Source: Silicimonas sp. (GTDB taxonomy: Bacteria > Pseudomonadota > Alphaproteobacteria > Rhodobacterales > Rhodobacteraceae). From it: a DNA stretch of 39,769 nucleotides. The position numbers and the translations under genes are program-made. Where the stretch lies: NCBI GenBank assembly GCA_022820365.1, contig JAJEFO010000076.1, forward strand, positions 1-39,769. The letters are read 5' to 3'. The notes beneath the pieces are model-generated. The model saw only the letters and a program-made list of their open reading frames with translations. It did no database searches and was not told the origin of the DNA. Position 1 is the stretch's first letter; each line of letters begins with the position of its first letter. This document shows, one piece after another, positions 21,436 to 31,418 of the stretch.

Positions 21436-23634
21436 CTACGCGGCATTCCGGACCGACCCGAAACGTCCATAGAAGCCTTCGCCGGAAGTCGCGAGTTCGG
21501 ACAGGAGAGAAGGCTGCGCGAAACGCGTGCCGAACCGAGCTTCAAGATCGGCGCAAATTTCCATCGCCCGTCCGGCTCCGGTCATGTCGAGCCACGAGAA
21601 CGGGCCCCCTGACCACGGCGCAAATCCCCACCCAAGGATCGCGCCTACATCACCTTCGCGAATGTCGCTCAGGACACCCTCCTCAAGCGCGCGCACGGCT
21701 TCCAGCGCCTGCACCATCATCAGCCTGTTCTGAACCTCGTCCAACGCAGGGTTGCCCTCGCCCCCGAACCTCTCTCGCAATCCTTCCCAAAGACCCGTGC
21801 GCTTGCCGGACGCGTCATACGCATAGAAGCCCGCACCGGCCTTGCGGCCAAGCCGTCCCTGGTCGGCCATCCAGAACAGGACCGCGTCAACGGCTTCGTC
21901 GGGATACGCGTCCCCCATTGCCGCGCGGGTTGCCCTGGCAATCTTCACGCCAAGATCGATCGAAGTCTCGTCGACGAGTTGCAGGGGGCCGAGCGGGAAC
22001 CCAAGCAGCTTGGCGGCGTTCTCTACCAGCGCCGGCTCCATCCCTTCGCCGACCATGCGCAGGCCTTCGTTGATGTAGGGAATGATGCAGCGATTCGCGT
22101 AGAAAAAGCGGGCATCGTTCACGACAATCGGCGTCTTCCGAATCTGGCGCACGTAGTCCAGCGCCTTGGCAACGGCCCGATCGCCCGTCTTCGCACCCTT
22201 GATGATCTCGACCAGGAGCATCCGGTCGACGGGGCTGAAAAAGTGAATGCCTATGAACTGCTCCGGCCGAACGCTGGCCTGTGCCAGTTCGGTGATGGGC
22301 AAGGTCGAAGTGTTGGTGGCAAAAATGCAGTCGTCGCCGGCGATCTTCTCGGCACTCTTCGTGATGTCGGCCTTCACGCCCGGATCCTCGAACACGGCCT
22401 CGACGATCAGGTCACAGCCTTCCAGGTCCTCGAGATCGGCTGTGGCCAGTATCCTTCCGAGGACCTCTGCCTTCTCCTCTTCGGTCACGCGCCTTCGAGC
22501 GATCCCCTTGTCCAGGATTTCCTCCGAGTGGGCCTTGCCGCCCTCGGCCGAGGCTTGATCGCGATCGACCAGGACCACGTCGACTCCCACCCTGGCACTG
22601 ACATAGGCGATGCCCGCTCCCATCATGCCGGCTCCCAAGACGCCGACCTTCCTGACCTTCTGATCACTGGCGTCAGGTCTGCGGGCGCCTTTTTCCAAGG
22701 CCTCCTTGCTGATGAACAGGGACCGGATCATCGCGCTGGACGTCGGGTTCAACAGGATGTTCGTGAAGTGTCGCGCCTCGATCCTGAGGGCCGTGTCGAA
22801 CGGCACCAATGCGCCTTCGTAGACGGCAGACAGCAGCGCCTTCGCCGCCGGATAGACGCCCTTGGTCTTTCCGTTGATCATTGCGCTTGCGCCGACAAAG
22901 GTCATGAAGCCCTGGGGGTGGTATGGCGCTCCTCCGGGCAACTTGAATCCCTTCTGGTCCCAGGGCTTGACCAAGTCGGCGTCCGTCGCGTTCAAGACCC
23001 AATCCTTGGCGCGCGCCAGCAGTTCGTCAGCCGCCACGACCTCGTCGACCAGTTGCGCGGGCTTTGCCTTGCGCGGTTCAAGCAGCTTGCCCTCGAGAAG
23101 CACCGGAGCAGCCGCCATCGCCCCGACCATGCGCGAGTAGCGCGTCGTGCCGCCCGCGCCGGGGAACAGGCCCACCCGGATTTCCGGCAGGCCGATGCGG
23201 CCTTTCGGCGTGTCCGCCATGAACCGACGGTGACATGCCAGGGCAATCTCGGTGCCAATGCCGGCGCACAGCCCCGGAATCGCGCAGGCGACCGGCTTGC
23301 CGCCCTTGTTCGTCTTTGGGTCCATTCCCGCCCGTTCGATGTTTCGCAGAATCCGGTGACCCTCCATGACGAACTCGAAGAGCTTCGGCGCAGGGTCCTC
23401 GCCGGCCGCGTCGCGGATCGATGCCAGCACGTTCAGGTCCATCCCGCCGGCGAAGCTCTCCTTTCCGGAGGTGATGACGATTCCTTTCACGGCATCATCG
23501 GCCAGCGCCTGATCGACTTGACCATCCAGCGCCGCGAACGCCTCGCGGGTCAGGACGTTCATCGACTTCCCGGGCACGTCCCAGGTGATGACGGCAACCC
23601 CGTCGTCGTGAATCTCACAGGAAAAGTCAGTCAT
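21436..23634 (-). CDS. fadB: Fatty-acid oxidation complex alpha subunit (enoyl-CoA hydratase / 3-hydroxyacyl-CoA dehydrogenase)
   Basis: Bifunctional beta-oxidation enzyme, 732 residues. The N-terminal crotonase domain (about 1-190) has CAGIGTEIALAC and IGLPEIRVGLFPGAGG; Glu129 and Glu151 fit the two catalytic glutamates of E. coli FadB. The NAD-binding domain begins GVLGAGMMGAGIAY (331-344). The dehydrogenase catalytic motif IGIHFFSPVDRM has His464, and the C-terminal domain follows (FPLGPLQLVDETSIDLG). The ATG at 23634 gives MTDFSCEIHDDG. It lies 52 bp after the thiolase gene. It could equally be called fadJ; chain-length preference is not readable from the sequence. Confidence 0.93.
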   Translation of the reverse strand: MTDFSCEIHDDGVAVITWDVPGKSMNVLTREAFAALDGQVDQALADDAVKGIVITSGKESFAGGMDLNVLASIRDAAGEDPAPKLFEFVMEGHRILRNIERAGMDPKTNKGGKPVACAIPGLCAGIGTEIALACHRRFMADTPKGRIGLPEIRVGLFPGAGGTTRYSRMVGAMAAAPVLLEGKLLEPRKAKPAQLVDEVVAADELLARAKDWVLNATDADLVKPWDQKGFKLPGGAPYHPQGFMTFVGASAMINGKTKGVYPAAKALLSAVYEGALVPFDTALRIEARHFTNILLNPTSSAMIRSLFISKEALEKGARRPDASDQKVRKVGVLGAGMMGAGIAYVSARVGVDVVLVDRDQASAEGGKAHSEEILDKGIARRRVTEEEKAEVLGRILATADLEDLEGCDLIVEAVFEDPGVKADITKSAEKIAGDDCIFATNTSTLPITELAQASVRPEQFIGIHFFSPVDRMLLVEIIKGAKTGDRAVAKALDYVRQIRKTPIVVNDARFFYANRCIIPYINEGLRMVGEGMEPALVENAAKLLGFPLGPLQLVDETSIDLGVKIARATRAAMGDAYPDEAVDAVLFWMADQGRLGRKAGAGFYAYDASGKRTGLWEGLRERFGGEGNPALDEVQNRLMMVQALEAVRALEEGVLSDIREGDVGAILGWGFAPWSGGPFSWLDMTGAGRAMEICADLEARFGTRFAQPSLLSELATSGEGFYGRFGSVRNAA

Positions 23635-23686
23635 GGCTATGTCCCCGCCCGGGCTCTCGGTTCACGAAGATATGCGGAATCCGCAC

Positions 23687-24898
23687 TTACACGCGCTCCA
23701 GAATCGTGGCGGCACCCATGCCGCTGGCCACGCAGATCGCGGCAAGGCCGGTCTCCTTGTTCTGGCGCTCCATTTCGTCAAGAAGGGTTCCTATGATGAT
23801 GGCCCCGGATGCGCCAAGAGGATGGCCCATCGCGATTGCGCCGCCATTGACGTTCAGGACGCCGTGGTCGACACCAAATGCCTGCATGAAGCGCAGAACG
23901 ACCGAGGAGAAGGCCTCGTTGACCTCGAAGAGGTCTATGTCGCCGATTGTCATTCCGCCATCGGCCAGGACCCTTTCCGTGGCCGGCACCGGCCCCGTCA
24001 GCATGATTGTCGGATCGGTACCGATCTTCGCGGTGGCCCGGATCCGCGCCCGCGGCACGAGGTCGTTGGCCTCGCCAAACTCCTTCGATCCGACCAGCAC
24101 CGCCGCAGCGCCATCGACAATGCCGCTGGAATTCCCGGCATGGTGGACATGGCAGATTCTCTCGAGATGCGGGTATTTCATCAGCGCGACAGCATCGAAG
24201 CCGGGCATGACCTCGCCCTGATCCTTGAAGGCGGGACTGAGCGCGCCCAGCGCCTGCATGTCCGTATCGGGACGCATGTGCTCGTCGCGGTCCAGAATCG
24301 TCATTCCGTTCTGATCGCTGACGGGGACAATTGAATTCTCGAACCGGCCCTCGTCCCACGCCCTGGCCGCTCGCTGCTGGCTTTCGACGGCATAGGCATC
24401 CGCATCGTCGCGGCTGAATCCGTACTCGGTCGCGATGATGTCCGCGGAAATGCCTTGCGGCACGAAATAGGCCTTCATGGCAACGCTGGGGTCGACGGCA
24501 ATCGCTGCGCCGTCGCTGCCCATGGGCACACGGCTCATGCATTCAACGCCCCCGGCGATATACGCGTCGCCCGCACCGCCCTTCACCTGGTTTGCGGCGA
24601 GGTTGACGGCCTCCATACCGCTTGCGCAGAATCGGTTGATGGAGAGACCCGGGACCCGCTCATCAAGGTCGGATGCCAGGACGGCGGTTCGCGCGAGGCA
24701 CCCGCCCTGTTCCTTGACCTGGGTCGCGTTGCCCCAGACCACGTCCTCGACGGCATGGCCTTCCAGACCGTTCCGTCGCTTCATGGCATTGAGCAAGTCG
24801 GCCGAGAGCTTGACCGGCGTAACCTCGTGCAGGCTGCCGTCGCTCCGGCCCTTGCCGCGAGGCGAACGAATCGCGTCGTAGATGTAGGCGTCGCCCAT
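23687..24898 (-). CDS. fadA: Acetyl-CoA C-acyltransferase (3-ketoacyl-CoA thiolase)
   Basis: Last enzyme of the beta-oxidation cycle, cleaving 3-ketoacyl-CoA with CoA. The ATG at 24898 (MGDAYIYDAIRSPRGKG, 403 residues) is favoured over one at 24916 by the AAGGGGAA ribosome site just upstream. The nucleophile is Cys91 in SINRFCASGMEA; the C-terminal catalytic pair is His in GGAIAMGHPLGASGA and Cys in CVASGMGA. The motif NEAFSSVVLRFMQ is typical of thiolases. Its start lies 14 bp after the GST stop, and fadB follows. Confidence 0.95.
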   Translation of the reverse strand: MGDAYIYDAIRSPRGKGRSDGSLHEVTPVKLSADLLNAMKRRNGLEGHAVEDVVWGNATQVKEQGGCLARTAVLASDLDERVPGLSINRFCASGMEAVNLAANQVKGGAGDAYIAGGVECMSRVPMGSDGAAIAVDPSVAMKAYFVPQGISADIIATEYGFSRDDADAYAVESQQRAARAWDEGRFENSIVPVSDQNGMTILDRDEHMRPDTDMQALGALSPAFKDQGEVMPGFDAVALMKYPHLERICHVHHAGNSSGIVDGAAAVLVGSKEFGEANDLVPRARIRATAKIGTDPTIMLTGPVPATERVLADGGMTIGDIDLFEVNEAFSSVVLRFMQAFGVDHGVLNVNGGAIAMGHPLGASGAIIIGTLLDEMERQNKETGLAAICVASGMGAATILERV

Positions 24899-24912
24899 GG
24901 CCGTTCCCCTTC

Positions 24913-25554
24913 TCACGCTGCCTTAGCCGGGAAGGCCCGCTGCATGAGATCATACGGGTGCTTCCATCCGTCGAGCGCCTCGATTCGCTTCAGCCAGGCA
25001 TCGATGGCGGCCCAGTCCTTGCGCTCGAAGCCAAACGGCTCCTCGTAGAACAGGTAGCTGCAGCAGGTCAGATCCGCATTCGTGACGTCTTGCCCGACGA
25101 TCCACTTGCGCGACTCGAGATGCTCTTCGAGAACCCGGAGCGCCAATGACAATCGTCCCTGCAGCCACTTGATCACCGGTTCGGGACGCTTGTCCGGAGG
25201 CAGGAAGTTCATGAGAAACCGGGTCACGCCAGCCTGGCTCGACAGCTTGTGATTGTCCCAGAGCACCCAGCGGAGTATCTCGCGACGGCTTTCCGTTGTC
25301 TGACCTCCGAAGAGCCCAGTTCGTTCCGAAAGATAGTCCTGAATCACGCCGGACTGGGTCAGGTGCACATCGCCATCGACCAGCACTGGCGCCTCGCCCA
25401 TGACGTTCAGGTCGTTGCGATAGCTCTCGCTGCGCGATGCGCCGTTGAAGAAGTCCACGAAGACCGGTTCCCAGTCGAGCGGTCCGAGTTCCAGCGCGAG
25501 CGCCGCCTTGTATGAATGTCCGCTTTCGCCGAAACAGTGCAGCTTGATCGTCAT
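24913..25554 (-). CDS. Glutathione S-transferase family protein
   Basis: The 213-residue protein has a thioredoxin-like N-terminal domain (TIKLHCFGESGHSYKAALAL, with a Ser in the usual catalytic position) and the glutathione-binding segment GEAPVLVDGDVHLTQSGVI. An all-helical C-terminal domain follows, with VGQDVTNADLTCCSYLF, the usual N-capping motif of helix 6. It is embedded between the acyl-CoA dehydrogenase (11-bp gap) and thiolase (14-bp gap), so it is part of the beta-oxidation operon. The substrate is unknown; a role in detoxifying reactive acyl or aldehyde products is only inferred from position. Confidence 0.92.
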   Translation of the reverse strand: MTIKLHCFGESGHSYKAALALELGPLDWEPVFVDFFNGASRSESYRNDLNVMGEAPVLVDGDVHLTQSGVIQDYLSERTGLFGGQTTESRREILRWVLWDNHKLSSQAGVTRFLMNFLPPDKRPEPVIKWLQGRLSLALRVLEEHLESRKWIVGQDVTNADLTCCSYLFYEEPFGFERKDWAAIDAWLKRIEALDGWKHPYDLMQRAFPAKAA

Positions 25555-25565
25555 TCGTCCTCCAA

Positions 25566-27344
25566 TCAGAAACTCTCGGCGCCGAGATCCATCACGGTTT
25601 CCGCCCCGCTCGTGATCCGCGCCAGGTGCAGACTGGTCGCCGGCAGTTGCCGAGACATGTAGTAACGGCCGGTCGCGACTTTCGTCTCGTAGTATTCGGT
25701 GTCTTCGCCCCCAAGCTCAAGGGCTTCGATCGAGGCTCGTGCCATGCGCGCCCACATGAAGCCTAGGGATACATGGCCGAACAGGTGCATGAAGTCGTAC
25801 GATCCCGCCAGCGCGTGCTGCGGGTTCTTCACAGCCTCCTGCAGGAAGTACATGCCAGCCGCCTGCAAGTCCTTCGAAGCGGCTTTCAGCGGGTCGAGGA
25901 AATCGGCCTTCAGCGACTCGTTGCCTTCGTTCTCCTTGATGAAGCCCTTCACCAGTTCGAAGAACGACATGATCGCCTTGCCGCCGTTCGCGGGAAGCTT
26001 CCGGCCCACGAGATCCAGCGACTGGATGCCGTTGGTGCCCTCGTAGATCATGGCGATGCGCGCGTCCCGGACGAATTGCTCGATTCCGGCCTCTCTCGTG
26101 AAGCCTGATCCGCCCAATGTCTGCTGCGCCAGGACGCAAGTCTCGAAGCCTTTGTCGGTCAGGAATCCCTTCATGACCGGAGTCAGCAGAGAGACCATCG
26201 CTTCGGCATCCCCATCGTTCTTCCTGCGTGCACGGTCGATCATCTCCGCACCCCAGAATGCAAGGGCGCGCGCACCTTCGACGAAAGACTTCTGATCGAG
26301 CAGGTTGCGGCGCACGTCCGGATGGACAATGACCGGATCGGCGGGACCGTCCGGGTTCCTCGTCCCGGTCACGTCTCGGCCCTGCAGCCTCTCCCGGGCG
26401 AACGCGACGGCGTTCTGGTAGGCGATCTCGGCCTGCGCGTAGCCCTGAAGCCCCACCGAGAGCCTCGCCTCGTTCATCATCGTGAACATGGCCCGCATGC
26501 CCTTGTGCATCTCGCCTACGAGCCATCCGGTGGCACCGTCGTAGTTCATGACGCAGGTCGCGTTGCCGTGGATGCCCATCTTTTCTTCCAGACCGCCGCA
26601 GGAAAGCCGGTTCCGCTCGCCGAGCGAGCCATCCTCGCCGGGAAGGAATTTCGGCACCACGAAGAGAGAAATTCCCTTGATCCCCTCCGGACCGTCGGGA
26701 ATGCGTGCAAGCACGAGGTGAACGATGTTTTCGGCCAGATCGTGCTCGCCGCCCGAAATCCAGATCTTCTGGCCCGAAATCCTGTAGCTGCCGTCCTCCT
26801 GCGGTTCCGCCCTGGTGCGAATGAGGCCGAGGTCTGTGCCGCAATGCGGCTCCGTCAGGTTCATCGTTCCCGACCAGCGCCCTTCATGCATCGGAGGAAT
26901 GTAGGTGGCCCTTTGCGCGTCCGACCCGTGGGTCGCCAGCGCCAGAGCCGCGCCTTGCGTCAGCCCCGCATACATTTGAAAGGCCATGTTCGCGGACGAG
27001 AAGAGCTCGCCGACCGCCGTGTGCAGGACATGCGGCATGCCCTGACCGCCATGCTCCGGGTCTGCAGCGAGACCCATCCAGCCACCCGCCGCCATCTCGT
27101 TCCAGGCCGCCTTGAACCCTTCCGGCGTGCGCACGACGCCGTTTTCGAGCGAACAGCCTTGCGTGTCCCCAACGACGTTCAACGGCTGCAACACGTTTGC
27201 GGCAATCTTCCCGGCCTCTTCCAGAACCGCCGCAGTAAAGCCCGGGTCGAGGTCCTCGTAACCGGGAATGTCGCTCTCGCCGACCTTGAACAGGTCATGA
27301 AGCAGAAATTGCTGGTCTCTCACGGGAGGTGTGTAGGCTGGCAT
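25566..27344 (-). CDS. Acyl-CoA dehydrogenase with C-terminal extension domain
   Basis: FAD-dependent first step of beta-oxidation. The ATG at 27344 gives 592 residues starting [25 protein letters not shown] lies upstream. The frame extends to 27410 but that extra part is unlike the family. It has the short N-terminal extension domain, the N and middle domains ([33 protein letters not shown]), the C-terminal helical domain with the catalytic Glu of IYEGTNGIQ near residue 435, and a further 150-residue C-terminal domain. Such long enzymes include general FadE-like dehydrogenases and DmdC, the methylmercaptopropionyl-CoA dehydrogenase of marine Rhodobacterales; I cannot separate these by eye. 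It heads the operon. Confidence 0.92.
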   Translation of the reverse strand: MPAYTPPVRDQQFLLHDLFKVGESDIPGYEDLDPGFTAAVLEEAGKIAANVLQPLNVVGDTQGCSLENGVVRTPEGFKAAWNEMAAGGWMGLAADPEHGGQGMPHVLHTAVGELFSSANMAFQMYAGLTQGAALALATHGSDAQRATYIPPMHEGRWSGTMNLTEPHCGTDLGLIRTRAEPQEDGSYRISGQKIWISGGEHDLAENIVHLVLARIPDGPEGIKGISLFVVPKFLPGEDGSLGERNRLSCGGLEEKMGIHGNATCVMNYDGATGWLVGEMHKGMRAMFTMMNEARLSVGLQGYAQAEIAYQNAVAFARERLQGRDVTGTRNPDGPADPVIVHPDVRRNLLDQKSFVEGARALAFWGAEMIDRARRKNDGDAEAMVSLLTPVMKGFLTDKGFETCVLAQQTLGGSGFTREAGIEQFVRDARIAMIYEGTNGIQSLDLVGRKLPANGGKAIMSFFELVKGFIKENEGNESLKADFLDPLKAASKDLQAAGMYFLQEAVKNPQHALAGSYDFMHLFGHVSLGFMWARMARASIEALELGGEDTEYYETKVATGRYYMSRQLPATSLHLARITSGAETVMDLGAESF

Positions 27345-27651
27345 CCTGATGTCGCCTCCAACATGTTGTTCGGTCACCTTGGCGTAACGGCAATTGCCGT
27401 GCAACGCCACAATTCTGTTGGCACGCGGGCAGGCTGGGCACCGACCCGACTTGCCGGCATCGTTCAGGTCATGTGGTCACGCAGCCCGAATGGGACAAGT
27501 GCCGCGCCTCTTCATCCGTTCTGAAGTAAGGCCGAACCTGTGCAGCGGAAACGCTCGCGACCGACGGCTCAGGCATCTCTCCGTGAACTGCCGGATCAAT
27601 CGGCTTGCCGAACGCGAACAAACGGACGAAAACCCGTGAAGGAGGCCACAC
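27345..27651. other. Divergent spacer between acyl-CoA dehydrogenase and thioesterase genes
   Basis: 307 bp with both start codons facing outward. A 10-bp palindrome CAACATGTTG (27359-27368) lies 15 bp before the dehydrogenase start. The thioesterase has a strong AAGGAGG site. I found no convincing promoter hexamers or second operator. Confidence 0.5.
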
Positions 27652-28080
27652 ATGCCTGACAAGGTCGGAATCCGTGGAGCGGGACAGCGTCGGTTCATCG
27701 ACGAACTGCCCTTTTGCCGGGCAATGAACATGGTTCTCGAGGAGGTGGGCGAAGGGACCGCTGTCGTCTCGATGCCCTGGGATGACCGGCTCGTAGGCGA
27801 CCCGGTCACGGGAGTCGCGCATGGCGGTGCCGTCTCCTCCCTGCTCGACACCTGCGGCGGCGTGGCCGTCCTCTCGCATCCCGCCAGGCCGTCGACCACC
27901 GCAACGCTGAATTTTCGCATCGACTACATGCGACCCGCAACGCCGGGACAGACGATCACGGCTCACGCAACCTGCTTTCACCTGACCCGAACCGTCGCCT
28001 TCGTTCGCACCTTGGCGACCGACGAGGACAAAGCCAATCCCGTTGCCACGGCAACGGGCGCCTTCGTCGTGCAGACATGA
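27652..28080 (+). CDS. PaaI family hotdog thioesterase (first of two)
   Basis: A 142-residue hotdog-fold acyl-CoA thioesterase. The motif VAHGGAVSSLLDTCGG (residues 55-70) is the PaaI signature, with HGG and the catalytic-type Asp. It is followed by TLNFRIDYMRPATPGQTITA. AAGGAGG precedes the ATG at 27652. Its stop overlaps the second thioesterase start by ATGA. PaaI-type enzymes hydrolyse acyl- or aryl-CoAs to rescue CoA; the actual substrate is unknown. Confidence 0.93.
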   Translation: MPDKVGIRGAGQRRFIDELPFCRAMNMVLEEVGEGTAVVSMPWDDRLVGDPVTGVAHGGAVSSLLDTCGGVAVLSHPARPSTTATLNFRIDYMRPATPGQTITAHATCFHLTRTVAFVRTLATDEDKANPVATATGAFVVQT

Positions 28081-28589
28081 ACCGGAAGCGCCCCGAACCT
28101 GTCCAGGTCGTGAAGCAGCGGCGCGACGCCGCCCTGCGCGCGCTCGTGGCCGGCATTCCATTCGTCCAGTTTCTCGGAATCGCGTTCGAGCGCCACGGAG
28201 ACGAACTGACGGCCGTGCTCAAGTTCGACGACATGCAGGTCGGCAACCCCGAACTGCCAGCGCTGCATGGCGGGGTGACGGCTGCCTTTCTGGAGACCGC
28301 TGCCCTGGTCGAGCTCGGCTGGCAGAACCTCTGGCACGAGATCGAGAGCGGAAGGCTGGATGCCGAATCGCTGAATCCCGGCACGCTGCCGCGCATGCCG
28401 AAGACAATCGACATAACCGTCGACTACCTTCGCTCGGGCCTGCCGCGAGACGCCTATGCGCGGGCTCGGGTCAACCGATCGGGCCGTCGCTATGCGAGCG
28501 TCATGGTCGAGGCCTGGCAAGACAATCGCACGCGGCCGATGGCACAGGCGACGGGACACTTCCTGATGCCGTCGCCCGCCGCTGAATGA
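28077..28589 (+). CDS. PaaI family hotdog thioesterase (second of two)
   Basis: A 170-residue hotdog-fold protein with LPALHGGVTAAFLETAALVE (the PaaI-type HGG motif followed by the helix with Glu) and the second-strand motif KTIDITVDYLRSGLPRDAYA. It differs clearly from its upstream partner and has an insertion after the HGG helix, so the pair is an old duplication or forms a hetero-oligomer. It overlaps the first thioesterase by ATGA (28077-28080) and the MATE gene by ATGA (28586-28589). Confidence 0.9.
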   Translation: MNRKRPEPVQVVKQRRDAALRALVAGIPFVQFLGIAFERHGDELTAVLKFDDMQVGNPELPALHGGVTAAFLETAALVELGWQNLWHEIESGRLDAESLNPGTLPRMPKTIDITVDYLRSGLPRDAYARARVNRSGRRYASVMVEAWQDNRTRPMAQATGHFLMPSPAAE

Positions 28590-29902
28590 CGGCCCCGACC
28601 CCGCAAGGAATCACGCATCGCCGCGTTCTCGGAATAGCGCTGCCGATCCTGCTCGCCAATGCCACCGTGCCCATTCTCGGCGTCGTGGACACCGGCGTCG
28701 TTGGGCAGCTGGGGGACCCGGTGCCGATCGGGGCTGTCGCGATCGGTGCCAACATCCTGACCGCGATCTACTGGATCTTCGGATTTCTGCGCATGGGAAC
28801 CACCGGCATGACAAGCCAGGCGCTTGGCGCCGGCGACCGGGGAGAGGCAGACGCTCTTCTGTCGCGTGCCATGGTTGTCGGGGTGGGCGGCGGCCTGATG
28901 CTGATCCTCCTGCAATGGCCTATCTTCCAGGGCGGATTCCTGATCTCGCCCGCGTCGCCTGCAGTGGAGGAAAGTGCAAACACATACATGTCCGTGCGCG
29001 TCTGGTCGGCCCCGGCAGCAATCGCGCTTTACGGCATCAGCGGCTGGCTCATTGCATCCGAGAGAACCCGCGCCGTTCTGGCGCTGCAAGTCTGGATGAA
29101 CGGCCTGAACATCGTGCTCGACGTGGTCTTCGTGCTGGGCTTCGGCTGGGGCGTAGCCGGCGTCGCCTTCGCAACATTCCTCGCCGAATGGAGCGGGCTG
29201 GCACTGGGACTCTGGTTTTGCAGGGATGCGATCGGGCGGCCGTTCTGGAACGACTGGCCTCGGATTCTCTCTCGCGCACGGCTGTTCAGGATGGCCGTGA
29301 TTCATCGCGACATCCTGCTGAGATCCCTGTTTGTCGAGTCCATCTTCGTGTCCTTCCTGTTCTTCGGGGCGAGGTTCGGAGATGTCCCGCTCGCCGCTAA
29401 CCAGATACTCCTGCTGTTCGTGCACTTGACGGCCCACGCGCTTGACGGCTTCGCGATTGCGGCCGAGACGCTTGTGGGCAATGCCATGGGCGCGCGAGAC
29501 CGGGCCCGCCTTCGGAAGGGCGCCCTCCTGGCAAGTGCCTGGGGCGCTGGCGTCATGGTCGTCTTTTCGGCGGCCGTCTGGGCCTTCGGCCCCTGGGTCA
29601 TCGAGCTGATGACCACTTCGGAAGAGGTTCGCCTGGCGGCCAAAGCTCTCCTGCCATGGATGATTGCGGCACCGGTCCTCGGAATAGCTGCCTGGATGCT
29701 CGACGGGATATTCGTTGGCGCCACGCGAACGGGCGACATGCGGAACATGACGGCGGTTTCGGCCGCGATCTATTTCGTTTCGGTGTGGGTTCTTTCCGGC
29801 TACGGCAATGACGGTCTCTGGATGGCGCTCCTGATTTCCCTCGTCGCAAGGGGCGCCACGCTTGCCATCAAGTACCCCGCGCTCGAACGTGCCAGCGGCT
29901 GA
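28586..29902 (+). CDS. MATE family efflux transporter (DinF-like)
   Basis: A 438-residue inner-membrane multidrug/toxin exporter with about twelve hydrophobic helices. The opening (HRRVLGIALPILLANATVPI, LGVVDTGVVGQLGDP) and the FLRMGTTGMTSQALGAGD segment are typical of the DinF subgroup. The second half repeats the pattern (LTAHALDGFAIAAETLVGNA). The start ATG overlaps the stop of the second thioesterase. Drug, metabolite or organic-acid export would be driven by H+ or Na+. It ends 20 bp from the convergent pyrD. Confidence 0.93.
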   Translation: MTAPTPQGITHRRVLGIALPILLANATVPILGVVDTGVVGQLGDPVPIGAVAIGANILTAIYWIFGFLRMGTTGMTSQALGAGDRGEADALLSRAMVVGVGGGLMLILLQWPIFQGGFLISPASPAVEESANTYMSVRVWSAPAAIALYGISGWLIASERTRAVLALQVWMNGLNIVLDVVFVLGFGWGVAGVAFATFLAEWSGLALGLWFCRDAIGRPFWNDWPRILSRARLFRMAVIHRDILLRSLFVESIFVSFLFFGARFGDVPLAANQILLLFVHLTAHALDGFAIAAETLVGNAMGARDRARLRKGALLASAWGAGVMVVFSAAVWAFGPWVIELMTTSEEVRLAAKALLPWMIAAPVLGIAAWMLDGIFVGATRTGDMRNMTAVSAAIYFVSVWVLSGYGNDGLWMALLISLVARGATLAIKYPALERASG

Positions 29903-29922
29903 CGCTGCCCTGGCATGCGCTG

Positions 29923-30969
29923 CTATCCGTGCAGCCAGTCTGCCGCATGGATGCCCCGGGCCTCGGCAACGGACGCAAACCCGTCGTGAGCCAGCATCTC
30001 GTCAACGCCCCGCGCGATGCGCGACGCGAGCGATATCCCGAAATAGGTCATCGCCGTGTAGAGCTGAACCGCGATGGCGCCGGCCTTGATCTTTGCGTAG
30101 GCATCGGCAGCCGAGGTCACTCCCCCGACGCCGACAAGCGGCATCTCGCCGCCAGTCTCGTGGAACAGCCGCGCCAGGACACGCGTCGAGCGCGCAAAGA
30201 GCGGACGTCCCGAGAGCCCGCCTTGTTCCGCGCTCCTCCGGTTCGTCAGCCCGTCACGCGACAAGGTCGTGTTGGTCGCGACAATTGCGGCAACGCCGCT
30301 CTCCATGGCCGTCCTCGCGATGGTGCCAATCTGCTCATCCGAGAGATCCGGCGCGATCTTGAGAAACACGGGCAGACCGCCGCTTTCCGCCATGGCCCCT
30401 TCGAGAAGCGCCGACAAGGCCCGTTCGCCCTGGAGGTCCCGAAGGTTCTCGGTGTTGGGCGAAGACACGTTTATGGTCGCGAAGTCGACGCATGTCCGGG
30501 CGGCACGCATCGCGAGCGCATAGTCGGCGGCACGATCCACGCTGTCCCGGTTTGCGCCGACATTGATCCCGACAGGAATGCCGTCAGGGCGCGCTGCCAG
30601 CCGACCGACGATTGCCTCCACGCCGTCATTGTTGAACCCGAGGCGGTTTATCACCGCCCGATCCTTTCGAAGGCGGAACAGTCTCGGGCGCGGGTTGCCC
30701 AATTGCGGACGGGGGGTCGCGGTCCCGACTTCCAGGAACCCGAATCCTGCATTCATGAGAGGGCCAACCGCGCTCGCGTTCTTGTCGAATCCGGCGGCCA
30801 GACCGACGGGATTCGGCAGGCGCAAACCCGCGAGGTCCACGTCCAGGTGGGGCGACCTCACCGGACCCGGCAAAGGTGCAAACGGAGTGTGCAATGCCCG
30901 AAGCGCAAGGCCGTGGGCAAATTCGGGATCAAGTCGGTTCAGAACCGCCAGTGCCGCGCTCTCGATCAC
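29923..30969 (-). CDS. pyrD: Dihydroorotate dehydrogenase (quinone), class 2
   Basis: Membrane-associated FMN enzyme oxidising dihydroorotate to orotate in pyrimidine synthesis, using quinone. The start is a GTG (30967-30969), and GTGA overlaps the stop of the DUF952 gene. The 348-residue protein opens with the amphipathic helix typical of class 2 ([20 protein letters not shown]), then [36 protein letters not shown], the catalytic-Ser motif [23 protein letters not shown], and FMN-binding [21 protein letters not shown]. Confidence 0.97.
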   Translation of the reverse strand: MIESAALAVLNRLDPEFAHGLALRALHTPFAPLPGPVRSPHLDVDLAGLRLPNPVGLAAGFDKNASAVGPLMNAGFGFLEVGTATPRPQLGNPRPRLFRLRKDRAVINRLGFNNDGVEAIVGRLAARPDGIPVGINVGANRDSVDRAADYALAMRAARTCVDFATINVSSPNTENLRDLQGERALSALLEGAMAESGGLPVFLKIAPDLSDEQIGTIARTAMESGVAAIVATNTTLSRDGLTNRRSAEQGGLSGRPLFARSTRVLARLFHETGGEMPLVGVGGVTSAADAYAKIKAGAIAVQLYTAMTYFGISLASRIARGVDEMLAHDGFASVAEARGIHAADWLHG

Positions 30970-31307
30970 TCCAGACAGCCCTCGAACACGTGACGCCCGT
31001 CTGCAAGGGGAAGCTCTCGCGCAAATTTCACGTCCTCGATCAGGAGATCACAGTACAGATGCGGGAATAGCGCACCGTCCCTCGACGGTTCCCACTTGAG
31101 AAAGTCCGCCAACGGACCAGCATCCACGCACGCGAGCGTCAGCCCGGCCTCGCCGGCAAAGTGCCTTGCGGCCGTATCCTCGACCTGTTCGCGGGTCGAG
31201 AAATGGACGAAGCCATCCCTTACGTCATCCGGCGATCCGGCCGTGCGGCCGGCTGCCTCGAACGCCTTGAACTCTTCTGCGCGAAATATCTTGTAAACGA
31301 GTGTCAT
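30966..31307 (-). CDS. DUF952 family protein
   Basis: A 113-residue protein of unknown biochemical role. The ATG at 31307 ([20 protein letters not shown]) has GAGGGG a few nt upstream and fits the family start; the frame is open to 31370. Conserved features are [39 protein letters not shown] and the Asp/Leu-rich end. It is translationally coupled to pyrD (GTGA), an association that suggests a nucleotide-related role, but this is only inference. Confidence 0.88.
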   Translation of the reverse strand: MTLVYKIFRAEEFKAFEAAGRTAGSPDDVRDGFVHFSTREQVEDTAARHFAGEAGLTLACVDAGPLADFLKWEPSRDGALFPHLYCDLLIEDVKFARELPLADGRHVFEGCLE

Positions 31308-31418
31308 GCCGGACCCCTCGCCGCCATTTTGGCACCTTGCCAGATTGACGGCAATCTCCGATCGCGCCATCCGAGCCGGAACGTTGATGACGCATCGGCG
31401 AAATGCATGCCACCCGCC

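Noticed and set aside
21979-23796. 605-codon plus-strand frame antisense to fadB
   Set aside because: Antisense shadow of a clearly real enzyme gene, crossing into the thiolase gene as well.
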